A stretch of DNA of 64,000 nt, from positions 62,001-126,000 of the forward strand of contig JAZLER010000036.1 in NCBI GenBank assembly GCA_045615345.1. Direction: 5' to 3'. Source of the DNA: Fumia sp045615345. GTDB lineage: Bacteria; Bacillota; Clostridia; Oscillospirales; Ruminococcaceae. Below, piece after piece: positions 18,223 through 26,425 of this stretch. The translations under genes and the position numbers were made by a program. A model generated the notes under the pieces. The model was not told the origin of the DNA. It was given only the letters and a program-made list of their open reading frames with translations, and searched no databases. Position 1 is the first letter of the stretch. Each line of letters starts with the position of its first letter.

Positions 18223-19750
18223 AGTAAATGAGAGCAAAAGAATTGACTGGATGATTACACTTTTACCCCTTGCAATTATCGTTGCACTTTGTGTTTTGTT
18301 TTTCTTTATGCCCGAGCAATCCAATGCAGTGTTAAGTAATATTCGTTTCCTTTTTGGTGATACTTTCGGGGTTTATTATCTGCTTATTGGTTTAGGCGTA
18401 TTTATTGTTTCAATGTTTGTTGCGTTTTCTAAGTATGGTGATATCGTTTTAGGTAAACCGAACGAAAAACCCAAGTATTCGTTCTTTGCATGGGGTTCTA
18501 TGATGTTTACCTGCGGACTTGCGGCTGATATTTTGTTCTACTCTTTCTCCGAGTGGGCTATGTACGCTGTGGACCCCCATATTGCTGAACTCGGCGGTAT
18601 TCAGGAATGGGCAGGGGTGTTCCCCTTGTTCCACTGGAGCTTAATTCCCTGGGGATTTTATCTTGTACTTGCAGTGGCTTTCGGCTTTATGCTCCATGTC
18701 CGTAACAGAGAGCGCCAGAAATATTCCGAGGCTTGCCGTTCGATACTCGGCAAACATACAGACGGTTTCTTAGGAAGAGTTATCGATTTGCTTGCAGTAT
18801 TTGCGTTAATTGCAGGTACAGCTACTACTTTCAGCGTTGCGACTCCCCTTATGGCAAACATCGTTAATGCTCTGTTCGGCGTTCAGTTTAACAGAACTAC
18901 CGTAACAATTATAATTCTCCTGATTACCTGTGCTGTGTATACATATTCGCTCCTTCGCGGATTCAAGGGAATAAGTTTCCTTGCAAATGCCTGTATTTAT
19001 ATGTTCTTCGGACTCCTTTTATATGTGCTTTTGTTCGGAGGCGAGGCAAAATATATCATCGAAACAGGCTTTGAATCGCTCGGCAGAATGGTTCAGAATT
19101 TCATAGGTCTTTCCACTTATACTGACCCGCACAGAACTACAAGTTTTGCACAGAACTGGACAATTTACTACTGGGCATACTGGATGGTATGGTGCGTTGC
19201 TGCTCCTTTCTTTATTGGTAACATCTCAAGGGGCAGAACAGTGCGCCAGACAATTTTAGGTGGTTACATTTTCGGTGTTGGTTCTACACTTGTAAGCTTT
19301 ATAGTTCTTGGAAACTATCCTATGTCGCTTCAGACAAAAGGTGCCGCAGATTTCCTGACGCAGTATAATGAAACAGGGGATTTGTATGCACTTATTATAA
19401 ACATCATCGATACTTTACCCTGCAAGGGATTTGTGCTTGCACTTGTGTTCGCAACAATGATTGCGTTTTATGCAACTTCGTTTGACTCGATTGCGCTTAC
19501 AGCTTCCTGTTACAGTTATCATAAGCTCGAAGAAGGCGAACAGCCTAACAAAGTTATTCAGTTTATGTGGTGTATTCTTCTGATACTGCTTCCGATTGCT
19601 CTTGTGTTCTCGGAAAGCTCGATGAGTAACCTGCAGACTGTAAGTATTGTGGCGGCGTTTCCGATTGGCGCAGTTATGGTGCTTATCGTTGCAAGCTTTA
19701 TAAAAGATGCCAAGAGTTATATGAAAGAACTCAAAGGCGAAAAAGAATAA
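18212..19750 (+). CDS. BCCT-family transporter, probable choline importer
   Basis: 512 residues with about 12 hydrophobic segments. The BCCT signature region WTIYYWAYWMVWC (near residue 315) carries the Trp/Tyr box that binds trimethylammonium groups, and GISRGR-type sequence follows (GNISRGRT). BCCT carriers import choline, betaine or carnitine with Na+ or H+. Translation is coupled to the upstream choline kinase gene (11-bp overlap), so choline is the most likely cargo. In pneumococcus the equivalent position is held by LicB, an unrelated carrier, so this operon uses a different importer for the same task. There is no betaine-forming dehydrogenase or choline TMA-lyase nearby, which argues for choline incorporation rather than breakdown. 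Confidence 0.9.
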   Translation: MKTKVNESKRIDWMITLLPLAIIVALCVLFFFMPEQSNAVLSNIRFLFGDTFGVYYLLIGLGVFIVSMFVAFSKYGDIVLGKPNEKPKYSFFAWGSMMFTCGLAADILFYSFSEWAMYAVDPHIAELGGIQEWAGVFPLFHWSLIPWGFYLVLAVAFGFMLHVRNRERQKYSEACRSILGKHTDGFLGRVIDLLAVFALIAGTATTFSVATPLMANIVNALFGVQFNRTTVTIIILLITCAVYTYSLLRGFKGISFLANACIYMFFGLLLYVLLFGGEAKYIIETGFESLGRMVQNFIGLSTYTDPHRTTSFAQNWTIYYWAYWMVWCVAAPFFIGNISRGRTVRQTILGGYIFGVGSTLVSFIVLGNYPMSLQTKGAADFLTQYNETGDLYALIINIIDTLPCKGFVLALVFATMIAFYATSFDSIALTASCYSYHKLEEGEQPNKVIQFMWCILLILLPIALVFSESSMSNLQTVSIVAAFPIGAVMVLIVASFIKDAKSYMKELKGEKE

Positions 19751-19753
19751 AAA

Positions 19754-19789
19754 TAGCGGACACAGTTAGCTGTGTCCGCTAATATTTTT
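19754..19789. terminator. Bidirectional terminator between BCCT and kdgK genes
   Basis: TAGCGGACACAG with loop TTAG and its complement, T/A-rich on both sides. It serves two convergent genes. Confidence 0.85.
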
Positions 19790-19798
19790 GTTATAAAA

Positions 19799-20821
19799 TT
19801 ATCTCTGTACTCTGCCTGATGCATCGCCGCCTGCGAGTTTTTCAACTTCTGCAACGGATACTCTGTTGTAGTCGCCTTCAACGGAATGTTTGAGTGCAGA
19901 AGCTGCAACTGCAAACTCGATAGCTTCTTTGGAGGATTTACCCGAAAGGAGAGAGTAGATAAGTCCGCCGCCGAATGAGTCGCCACCGCCTACGCGGTCA
20001 ACAATGTGGAGGTGGTAGGATTTGGAGAAGTGGTAATCTTCGCCGTCATAAAGCATACCTGCCCAGTCGTTGTCGTTTGCAGAAATGGAAGTACGGAGTG
20101 TGATAGCAACTTTTTCGAACCCGAATTTGTCAGCAAGCTGTTTTGCAACACTCTTGTAGCCTTCGTGGTTAAGTTTACCGCCGTAGATGTCAGTGCCCTC
20201 AGCTTCGATGCCGAAAACATCTTTTGCATCTTCTTCGTTGGAGATACAAACATCAACATACTGACAAAGTTCTGTCATAGCTTTTCTTGCTTCATCGCGT
20301 GTCCAGAGTTTACCTCTGTAATTGAGGTCACAGGAAATCTTAACGCCTTTTTTCTTAGCAGCGATACAAGCTTCTTTGCAGATTTCAACGAGGTTTTCGC
20401 CCAAAGCAGGAGTAATACCTGTAAAGTGGAACCAGTCAGCACCATCAAAAATGCTGTCCCAGTCAAAGTCGGAGGGAGAAGCCAACTGAATAGCGGAATA
20501 AGCTCTGTCATAGATACAAACACTACCGCGCTGAGAAGCACCTTTTTCAAGGAAGTAGATACCTACGCGGTCGCCACCCCTTACGATTTTTGAGGTGTCA
20601 ACGCCAAAGTATCTCAAAGAATCAACAGCAGCCTGACCAATAGCGTGTTTGGGGAGTTTTGTTACATATGTACTGTCAATACCATAGTTTGCGAGGGAAA
20701 CAGCAACATTTGCCTCACCGCCACCAAAAGTAGCCTGCATCTGGTCATTCTGGAAGAAACGATAATATCCGTTGGGGGCAAGTCTTAACATAAGCTCGCC
20801 GAAAGTTACTACTTTACTCAT
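19799..20821 (-). CDS. kdgK: 2-dehydro-3-deoxygluconate kinase (PfkB family)
   Basis: 340 residues, RBS GGAGATAAG. It phosphorylates 2-keto-3-deoxygluconate (KDG) to KDPG with ATP. Seen: the PfkB entry motif GGGEANVAVSLANYG near residue 33, a KDG-kinase-like RLAPNGYYRFFQ start, and the catalytic base loop DRVGGGDSFGGGLIYSL near residue 285. Its start overlaps the end of eda by 4 bp, so the two are translationally coupled. Together they convert KDG to pyruvate and glyceraldehyde-3-phosphate, the latter entering glycolysis through gapA, also in this window. The supply of KDG is probably the uxuA product at 53560. Confidence 0.93.
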   Translation of the reverse strand: MSKVVTFGELMLRLAPNGYYRFFQNDQMQATFGGGEANVAVSLANYGIDSTYVTKLPKHAIGQAAVDSLRYFGVDTSKIVRGGDRVGIYFLEKGASQRGSVCIYDRAYSAIQLASPSDFDWDSIFDGADWFHFTGITPALGENLVEICKEACIAAKKKGVKISCDLNYRGKLWTRDEARKAMTELCQYVDVCISNEEDAKDVFGIEAEGTDIYGGKLNHEGYKSVAKQLADKFGFEKVAITLRTSISANDNDWAGMLYDGEDYHFSKSYHLHIVDRVGGGDSFGGGLIYSLLSGKSSKEAIEFAVAASALKHSVEGDYNRVSVAEVEKLAGGDASGRVQR

Positions 20822-21456
20822 TTTCTTATCTCCTTTATAAGGTCGGAAGCTTCTTTTGTGAGAGCTTCGATTTCGTCAAATTTGCCTTCGTTGATTTTGT
20901 CACCGGGAACCATCCAGCTGCCACCGCAGGAGAATACTGCTTTGCAGTTTAAGTAATCAGCAAGGTTTTTAGCATTAACGCCACCTGTGGGCATAAACTT
21001 AACCTTTGTGTAGGGAGCAGCGAGTGCTTTAATCATATTTACGCCACCTGAGGGTTCAGCAGGGAAGAACTTAAGGTAAGAAAGTCCCAAAGACAAACCA
21101 AGCTCGATTTCAGTGGGCGTGCAGACACCGGGAATGATGGGGTAGCCTTTGTCCTGACAGTATTTTACAACTGTGGGGTTAAGACCGGGGCTTACGATAA
21201 GGGAAGCACCTGCGTTCATTGCCTTGTCAGCCTGCTCAGGGGTGAGCACTGTACCTGCAGCGATTAAAAAGTCGGGGTATTCTTTTGCGATAAGGCTTAT
21301 AGCCTCTTCTGCCGCATCGGTTCTGAATGTGATTTCAGCGGCACAGATACCGCCGTTTTTAAGTGCGTTTGCAAGGGGAACGGCATCTTTTGCGTTGTCA
21401 ATCTTGATAACAGGGATAACGCCGAGGTCAGCCATTTGTTTTATGATTTTTTCCAA
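20818..21456 (-). CDS. eda: KDPG / 4-hydroxy-2-oxoglutarate aldolase
   Basis: About 212 residues from a TTG at 21456; the in-frame TTG at 21465 directly touches AGGAG, while 21456 has 9-base spacing. A class I aldolase that splits KDPG into pyruvate and glyceraldehyde-3-phosphate. Seen: the catalytic Glu in CAAEITFRTDAA, the phosphate-binding AAGTVLTPEQ loop, SPGLNP and the Schiff-base Lys in LKFFPAE. It is the first gene of the eda-kdgK operon, divergent from an AraC regulator 130 bp away, which probably controls it. Confidence 0.92.
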   Translation of the reverse strand: MEKIIKQMADLGVIPVIKIDNAKDAVPLANALKNGGICAAEITFRTDAAEEAISLIAKEYPDFLIAAGTVLTPEQADKAMNAGASLIVSPGLNPTVVKYCQDKGYPIIPGVCTPTEIELGLSLGLSYLKFFPAEPSGGVNMIKALAAPYTKVKFMPTGGVNAKNLADYLNCKAVFSCGGSWMVPGDKINEGKFDEIEALTKEASDLIKEIRK

Positions 21457-21489
21457 AACTATCAACTCCTAAAAAATTTTACAAAATAG

Positions 21490-21528
21490 TTGACAAAAAT
21501 AATAAGTCACTATACAATTACAGTATAG
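21490..21528 (+). promoter_or_regulatory. Promoter of AraC gene with overlapping palindrome
   Basis: TTGACA (21490), 17 bp, TACAAT (21513). The inverted repeat CTATAC-N7-GTATAG (21510-21528) covers the -10 and start site and lies between the divergent eda-kdgK operon and the regulator, so it is a candidate operator. Confidence 0.65.
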
Positions 21529-21597
21529 ACATTGTGGAAAATAATTTCCTCAAATATGTTATAAAATTTGCAAAATATCTTACAAAAGGTGAATTGT

Positions 21598-22452
21598 ATG
21601 GTTAACGATATAGGCAATATTTCAGGGCGTGACGACCGATATTTGAAAATGTGGGAAGTTAATGTCGGCCCCGAGATGAAGATGCTCAGGGACCACAGAC
21701 ATATAAACTTCGAGTTTACTGCAGTGCTTGACGGCAAAGGTGTTTATCACACGATAGCGGGTGATGAAATTATGTCAAAAGGCGATGTTTTCGTCTTTTC
21801 AAGCAACGAGCCCCATTGTATCACGAGCATTGAAAGTGAGGGGCTTAAGCTTTTAAATTTACATTTCAATGACTTTTTTATCGAGGGAAACCCCTTGCTT
21901 TCGCTTAAATATCCGAACATCTTTTTTAATCATTCGAGGAATTTCAAACCGAAAATTTCTGCCGATAAATCGGAGAAAATTTTTGAATACCTTTTTGCGA
22001 TAAAAAATGAGCTTGAAAACAAAAAAGAAGGTCAGCTTTACGCGATAACTTCATACATCGGGATAATGTTTATCGAGCTTATAAGAAACCACAACTATTA
22101 TCTTTCGCAAAGCAGTGTTTTTTCAAAGATTTTAAAGAGCGTTGAATACATTGACGAAAATTTTGACAAGGATATAACTTTAGAGGAAATCTCGGCTGAA
22201 AGCTCAATTACGCCCAATTATTTCTCCAAGCTTTTTAAGGACGCTTTTAATATAAAACTCTGGGATTATATTACGGCGAAAAGAATTGAAAAGAGCAAAA
22301 AGCTTATCATTTTTTCGGATGACGACAAGATTTTAGACATCGCTTTGAGTTGCGGATTTAATAACACTGCGAATTTTAACAGAGCGTTCCGCCTCCATAC
22401 AGGTATGACCCCACGCGAGTACAAACGCACAAGAGGAACAAGAATATCGTAA
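21598..22452 (+). CDS. AraC-family transcriptional regulator (likely KDG/uronate operon)
   Basis: 284 residues from the ATG at 21598 (AAAGGTG eight bases upstream); an in-frame TTG at 21568 has no ribosome site. The N-terminal part (about 15-130) is a cupin-like sensing domain with HRHINFEFTAVLDGKG. The C-terminal 100 residues hold two HTH motifs, ITLEEISAESSITPNYFSKL in style and ILDIALSCGFNNTANFNRAF, ending in the typical GMTPREYKR. Divergent orientation from eda-kdgK suggests that it activates that operon in response to a sugar acid; the effector is not known. Confidence 0.9.
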   Translation: MVNDIGNISGRDDRYLKMWEVNVGPEMKMLRDHRHINFEFTAVLDGKGVYHTIAGDEIMSKGDVFVFSSNEPHCITSIESEGLKLLNLHFNDFFIEGNPLLSLKYPNIFFNHSRNFKPKISADKSEKIFEYLFAIKNELENKKEGQLYAITSYIGIMFIELIRNHNYYLSQSSVFSKILKSVEYIDENFDKDITLEEISAESSITPNYFSKLFKDAFNIKLWDYITAKRIEKSKKLIIFSDDDKILDIALSCGFNNTANFNRAFRLHTGMTPREYKRTRGTRIS

Positions 22453-22484
22453 AAACTCCGCTCACTTTTGTGGGCGGAGTTTTG
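22453..22484 (+). terminator. Terminator of AraC gene
   Basis: AAAACTCCGCTCAC and its near-complement with a short loop, ending in TTTT. Confidence 0.8.
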
Positions 22485-22494
22485 GTTTGATTTG

Positions 22495-22656
22495 TAGGGA
22501 ACGCATTTATGTGTTCCGAATGAATGATGAATAATTATGGTGTTTCGCTGAGGCGAAACGATTTTAAGGCGGGCGAACACAGTTCGCCCCTACGAGTATG
22601 GGCAATTCACGAATTGCCCGAAAAAATACAGGGTAAACAAAGTTTGCATATCGACA
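22495..22656. repeat. Array of short palindromes
   Basis: Five unrelated short hairpins in a row: GGAACGCATTTATGTGTTCC, GTTTCGCTGAGGCGAAAC, GGGCGAACACAGTTCGCCC, GGGCAATTCACGAATTGCCC and AAACAAAGTTT. The last is followed by GCATATCGACAAAAA, which recurs at 35141-35158. No gene is visible. Confidence 0.75.
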
Positions 22657-22690
22657 AAAAGTCCCCGTCCGGATTTCCAGACGGGGGTTA
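22657..22690 (-). terminator. Terminator of the RHH regulator gene
   Basis: CCCCGTC and GACGGGG around a 10-nt loop, followed on the minus strand by CTTTTTG. It begins at the stop codon of the small regulator. Confidence 0.75.
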
Positions 22691-22885
22691 TTTTTCTGCA
22701 ATTATACAGTTGTCAACGGCGTATTCTAAAAACTTTCCGATGAGTTCATTTCTGCTGTAACCTGTCTTTGCTGAGATGTCATTGATTCGCTCTACGGTTT
22801 CTTCTTTTATCCTGATAGAGAACACTTTGTAGCCGTCTTCACCCTTCGCACGCTTGGGGTGGAGTATTAATTTTTCCTCTTCCAT
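22688..22885 (-). CDS. Small ribbon-helix-helix DNA-binding protein
   Basis: 65 residues with a good ribosome site (AGAGGTGAT, ATG at 22885) and its own terminator, so a real gene despite its size. A basic N-terminal arm is followed by KVFSIRIKEETVERINDISAKTG and SRNELIGKFLEYAVDN, the strand-helix-helix pattern of CopG/Arc regulators. It is divergent from the large cohesin/dockerin protein gene; the shared region carries three ATGTTA direct repeats at a 12-bp period and one inverted copy, the kind of site RHH dimers bind. It probably represses itself and its neighbour. No toxin partner is next to it. Confidence 0.8.
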   Translation of the reverse strand: MEEEKLILHPKRAKGEDGYKVFSIRIKEETVERINDISAKTGYSRNELIGKFLEYAVDNCIIAEK

Positions 22886-22896
22886 ATAATCACCTC

Positions 22897-22961
22897 TAAC
22901 ATAATTTTATGCTTGACTTGCTAATAATTATATGTTATCATTTATGTTACAAAATATGTTA
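22897..22961 (+). promoter_or_regulatory. Promoter with 12-bp-period ATGTTA operator
   Basis: TTGACT (22913), 17 bp, TATCAT (22936). ATGTTA occurs at 22932, 22944 and 22956 (exact 12-bp steps), the first overlapping the -10 box; the inverted form TAACAT lies at 22897 beside the start of the divergent RHH gene. Confidence 0.75.
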
Positions 22962-22980
22962 CCAAAATAGGAGGATTTTT

Positions 22981-25695
22981 ATGAAAAAAATTTCAAGTTC
23001 AGTTCTGGCATTTGTTATGGCAATTACTCTGTTTAATGGTGTTACTGTAAGTGCCGCAGGTAATGTTTATAATGTGTATGATGCACAATCTTTAAACACA
23101 TATATTGCGATACCCGGGGCAGATGTTGTTTTGTGGGGAGATATATCCTTCTCTGAAACCACTGCTTTGCAGTGCAATTCCATTGATTTGAATGGATATC
23201 AGTTGAATTTCAACTCCACAATGACAATCGGAGAGGGCGTTGAATTATTTACGATTTTTGACAGTATATACAACGCTGAATCCGACAGTAATAGTGGAAA
23301 ATTCACCGCATCGGGAGGCATCAATATTTCAACTTCCACCTTTGTTATTGAAAATGGAGTAATTGAAGTATCCAATGGTATTTATGGTACAGGTGATTTG
23401 AAAATAATGGATGGTGATATTACTGTTAATGGTACTGTTGGGAAGAATGGTGCGAAAGGTTCTGATGGTTCTGATGGTAGATATTCAAATGGTCATTCAG
23501 GAAATAGGGGTAACGACGGAACAGATGGTGGTGACGGTATCAATGTTTCTTCTTTGTTTATTTCCGGTGGCAAACTGATCGTTTTAGGCGGAAACGGCGG
23601 TAACGGTGGCACTGGTGGTACTGGTGGTGTTGGCTCTGGCTCTAGTTCTTACGGAGGTACTGGCGGAAACGGTGGCAAAGGCGGAAAAGCCGGAAAAGGT
23701 ATAGTCGCAACCGAAACAGTTATTGTATCAAATGCAGAGATTATTGTTACAGGTGGTAATGGTGGTATCGGTGGCACCGGTGGTACCGGTGGAAAAGGTG
23801 GAAAATATGGTGGTACCGGTGGTAATGGCGGTGATAGCAATCGTGGTGGAGAAGGTATCGTAACTCCTTTGCTGACGGTTAATGGAGGAAGCATTACCAT
23901 TACCGGTGGTAATAACGGGAAAAATTCAATTGGTGGTGCCGGTGGCAGAGGTGATTCTTTTGGTAATCAAGGACTTAACGGTACTGCCGGAACAATTTTA
24001 GGTTATGGTGGTTCTGCTATTAATGCAAACACTATTATAAACGATGGAACAATAAATGCAACAGGTGGAAACAATGCCTCTGCAATAGGAGGTTCAGGAT
24101 ATTCCGGTGCAACAGATGCTACTGATGTCGTTATAAACGGTGGAACAGTTATTGTAAAAGCGGGAGAAAATGCTTTTGATATCGGAAGTGGATATGACGG
24201 AACAGGCTACGGAACTGCAGGAACACTTGAAGTAACAGGCGGAACTCTTGAATTATCTACTTACGGAAAAGCAACTAATGTTTCCAATCCAATATTTAAG
24301 AATTGTACTATTTTGGGTGAAGGTGCCTATCAGCACGAGGGAACTTATGATGAAAACGGATATTTCTCGGTTGAGGTGACCGACCTTGAAGTAACCACTG
24401 AAAGTGAAGGAACCACTTTAACAGCATATCTTGAAATTTCGCGTTCAAGCGGAATTGAAACTCCAGCTCCTAAAGGAAAGATTTCATTTATTGATTATAA
24501 TGGAGCAGATATCGGCACAGCAACTATAAAAAACGCTACAGTAGCAGATGGTGTTGTTATCGCAACCGCTACAACTGAATGGGTAGCATCAAATGGCACA
24601 CATACTATTATGGCCGAGTATATTCCTGGCAGAAATGACAGTTATGCATCTACAGGTGTTTTAACAAAAACAATTGAAATCAGTAACGATTCTGAAGAAC
24701 CCTCCGAAGAATCCTCTGAACCTACTGAGGAACCTTCCGAGCCTTCTGAAGAACCATCAGAACCTTCCGAAGAACCCATAGGAAGTGCTTTGTCATTCAA
24801 TAAAGAAAGAGTTGCTCCCGGCAAAACCTTTAAGATGACCTTTACTCAGCCTGAAACAGTGGTGGCATCAAGCCTTAGTCTTAACATCGAATTTGACAAC
24901 GAGGCATTTGAAATTGTAGAAATCGCAAATGCTCCCTATGCCGATATACAACCCAATATGGCAGGCTGTAACAATAATGGAAATGTTGCAATTTCATGGG
25001 TTGACCCCACATTTGATGCAAATACCGAAATCGCAGAGGGAACTACTTTGCTCCAGGTAACTTTCAAAGCAAAAGAAACAGCTGAGCTTGGTACCAGAAA
25101 CTTTAATATTGTCGATTATACCGTAACAGGAAGTTTTGATGAAGAAACATTTATGCCTGATGACATTACTCCGGATATTGGCGCGTGGACAAGAAATGTT
25201 GAGATTGTTGAAATTCCGACATATACAGTTTCCGGTTCTGTTAAAGCATTTGGCGAAGCTTCAAAAGATGTAACAATCGAACTTATGAATGATGGTGTAG
25301 TTGTTGATACCAAAACTGTCACAGGAAACACAGATACATATATTTTTGAAGAAGTAGAAGAAGGTACATATACTTTAAGAGTTTCCAAGACAAAACACGC
25401 AGTAAGAGAATATGTTGTTGAAGCTAATGATGATATTACACAAGATGCCACCATCTGGCTTTACGGCGATGTTACAGCAGATGGTATTGTAAACAGTGTT
25501 GACATCTTGCAGATTAATCGAAAAATTGCAAACCTTTCTTCGGTGTTTAATCAGGCTGTAAATGCAGATTACAGGCTCAAAGTCGCAAATATTACCAATG
25601 TTACATCAGGAGATAATATTATTAATGCTACTGATACATTGCAGATTAACCGCAAGGTTGCAAATCTTAGTTCAATTTTTGATAAAATAGCATAG
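22981..25695 (+). CDS. Secreted Gly-rich protein with cohesin-like and dockerin modules
   Basis: 904 residues from the ATG at 22981 (AGGAGG), beginning with a signal peptide (cleavage after VSA). Order: a beta-rich stretch; three Gly-rich blocks of GGNGG/GGTGG type (about 157-333) alternating with short VNGGSITITGG-like strands; an Ig-like domain (463-570); an acidic EEPSEPSEEP linker (570-600); a cohesin-like beta-sandwich (600-730, with SLNIEFDNEAFEIVEI and LLQVTFKAKETAELG); a small carboxypeptidase-regulatory-like beta domain (745-825); and a dockerin pair (825-904, GDVTADGIVNSVDILQINRK). A cohesin-like and a dockerin domain in one chain suggest an adaptor scaffoldin. The cohesin call rests on pattern only. 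It shares its C-terminal module with the next two genes. Confidence 0.8.
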   Translation: MKKISSSVLAFVMAITLFNGVTVSAAGNVYNVYDAQSLNTYIAIPGADVVLWGDISFSETTALQCNSIDLNGYQLNFNSTMTIGEGVELFTIFDSIYNAESDSNSGKFTASGGINISTSTFVIENGVIEVSNGIYGTGDLKIMDGDITVNGTVGKNGAKGSDGSDGRYSNGHSGNRGNDGTDGGDGINVSSLFISGGKLIVLGGNGGNGGTGGTGGVGSGSSSYGGTGGNGGKGGKAGKGIVATETVIVSNAEIIVTGGNGGIGGTGGTGGKGGKYGGTGGNGGDSNRGGEGIVTPLLTVNGGSITITGGNNGKNSIGGAGGRGDSFGNQGLNGTAGTILGYGGSAINANTIINDGTINATGGNNASAIGGSGYSGATDATDVVINGGTVIVKAGENAFDIGSGYDGTGYGTAGTLEVTGGTLELSTYGKATNVSNPIFKNCTILGEGAYQHEGTYDENGYFSVEVTDLEVTTESEGTTLTAYLEISRSSGIETPAPKGKISFIDYNGADIGTATIKNATVADGVVIATATTEWVASNGTHTIMAEYIPGRNDSYASTGVLTKTIEISNDSEEPSEESSEPTEEPSEPSEEPSEPSEEPIGSALSFNKERVAPGKTFKMTFTQPETVVASSLSLNIEFDNEAFEIVEIANAPYADIQPNMAGCNNNGNVAISWVDPTFDANTEIAEGTTLLQVTFKAKETAELGTRNFNIVDYTVTGSFDEETFMPDDITPDIGAWTRNVEIVEIPTYTVSGSVKAFGEASKDVTIELMNDGVVVDTKTVTGNTDTYIFEEVEEGTYTLRVSKTKHAVREYVVEANDDITQDATIWLYGDVTADGIVNSVDILQINRKIANLSSVFNQAVNADYRLKVANITNVTSGDNIINATDTLQINRKVANLSSIFDKIA

Positions 25696-25696
25696 G

Positions 25697-25727
25697 AAAA
25701 AGGGCTTCCGTGAGGGAGCCCTTTTTC
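25697..25727 (+). terminator. Terminator of Gly-rich protein gene
   Basis: AAAAAGGGCTTCC with a short loop and GGGAGCCCTTTTT. Confidence 0.88.
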
Positions 25728-25744
25728 AGTTATGATTTGCCTTA

Positions 25745-26031
25745 CGACAAAGTAGGGACAGATTCCATATCTGTCCGTTGGTATTCGCGTGGCGAACGGA
25801 TTTGAATGGACACCTTATCCGAGTTTTGCGTTACGCAAAACCCACCTTCCCTCGTTGCGACTCGGGCCACGGCTCGGCTCTAACTGTCCACCGGACAGTT
25901 ATTCACTACCGAGCCCATTGCTTCGCAATCCTCGAGGGGAAGGCTTTAAAGGCTCCTCCTTGAGGATTGCTACGCAACCCCTTTAGGCAAGGGGGACTTG
26001 ATTGGTGTTCGCGTGGCGAAACGGAATAAAA
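25745..26031. repeat. Dense palindrome cluster, non-coding
   Basis: Part of the 730-bp gap 25696-26425. It contains GGACAGATTCCATATCTGTCC, TTCGCGTGGCGAA (twice), TTTTGCGTTACGCAAAA, AACTGTCCACCGGACAGTT and ATTGCTTCGCAAT. The segment around the ACCGGA palindrome resembles that near the tRNA at 42750, with compensating arm changes. No gene is supported here. Confidence 0.75.
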
Positions 26032-26151
26032 AAGGCTCCTTTGTGCAAAGAGAGCTGTCAGCACAGCTGACTGAGGGATTGTTATAATTTTGCGAAGACA
26101 ACCCTTCCGTCAGGCGTTCGCCTGCCACCTTCCCTTACACAGGGAAGGCTT
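26032..26151. repeat. 120-bp palindromic intergenic repeat, copy A
   Basis: The ends are inverted: AAGGCTCCTTTGTGCAAAG at the left and CCCTTACACAGGGAAGGCTT at the right, with inner hairpins around GTCAGCACAGCTGAC and CAGGCGTTCGCCTG. Copy B of the same family is at 62522-62634. Looks like a non-coding REP/MITE-type element. Confidence 0.8.
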
Positions 26152-26203
26152 GTAAGGGATGGCGCTTGCCGACATCCTGATTCGGCGCGGAGTTTGATTT
26201 TTG

Positions 26204-26232
26204 TTGACTTGATGGTGGTTTTAAGGTAAAAT
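26204..26232 (+). promoter_or_regulatory. Promoter of large BspA-type gene
   Basis: TTGACT, 17 bp, TAAAAT. Predicted transcription begins at about 26239, the first base or two of the 160-bp inverted-repeat element. Confidence 0.75.
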
Positions 26233-26237
26233 AAAAG

Positions 26238-26397
26238 CAGGCGTAACCGACAAATCCTAACCCGTTTTTTACTTACTGTTTTCCATTGTTTCTTTGTTAA
26301 AATCCGCGTGAATACTCGTGTCTTTCAAGCCCGACAACACAGAAAAAGCCGAATTTCCAGTAATTTCAGGCAGGTTCGGATTTGTCGGTTACGCCTG
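26238..26397. repeat. 160-bp element with 27-bp terminal inverted repeats in the gene leader
   Basis: The arms at 26238-26264 and 26371-26397 pair at 25 of 27 positions, the outer 20 perfectly (CAGGCGTAACC...). The 106-bp interior is AT-rich and non-coding. The paralogous leader at 32233-32270 has the same flanking bases without the element, which suggests insertion. Once transcribed, the arms would pair the 5' end of the mRNA to the bases just ahead of the ribosome site. No target duplication is obvious. Confidence 0.8.
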
Positions 26398-26425
26398 ACG
26401 GAAATTTTGCTTTCGGAGGGAATTT

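Noticed and set aside
22688..22885. Toxin-antitoxin antitoxin
   Set aside because: RHH proteins are often antitoxins, but no toxin-sized gene adjoins it; the divergent operator fits a simple regulator.
23450..23980. GGT-rich tandem DNA as a separate repeat element or CRISPR
   Set aside because: It is in frame and encodes the Gly-rich part of a secreted protein with an intact signal peptide and later domains.
25778..25986. Two small plus-strand frames in the repeat cluster
   Set aside because: Made entirely of palindromic repeats, no ribosome site.
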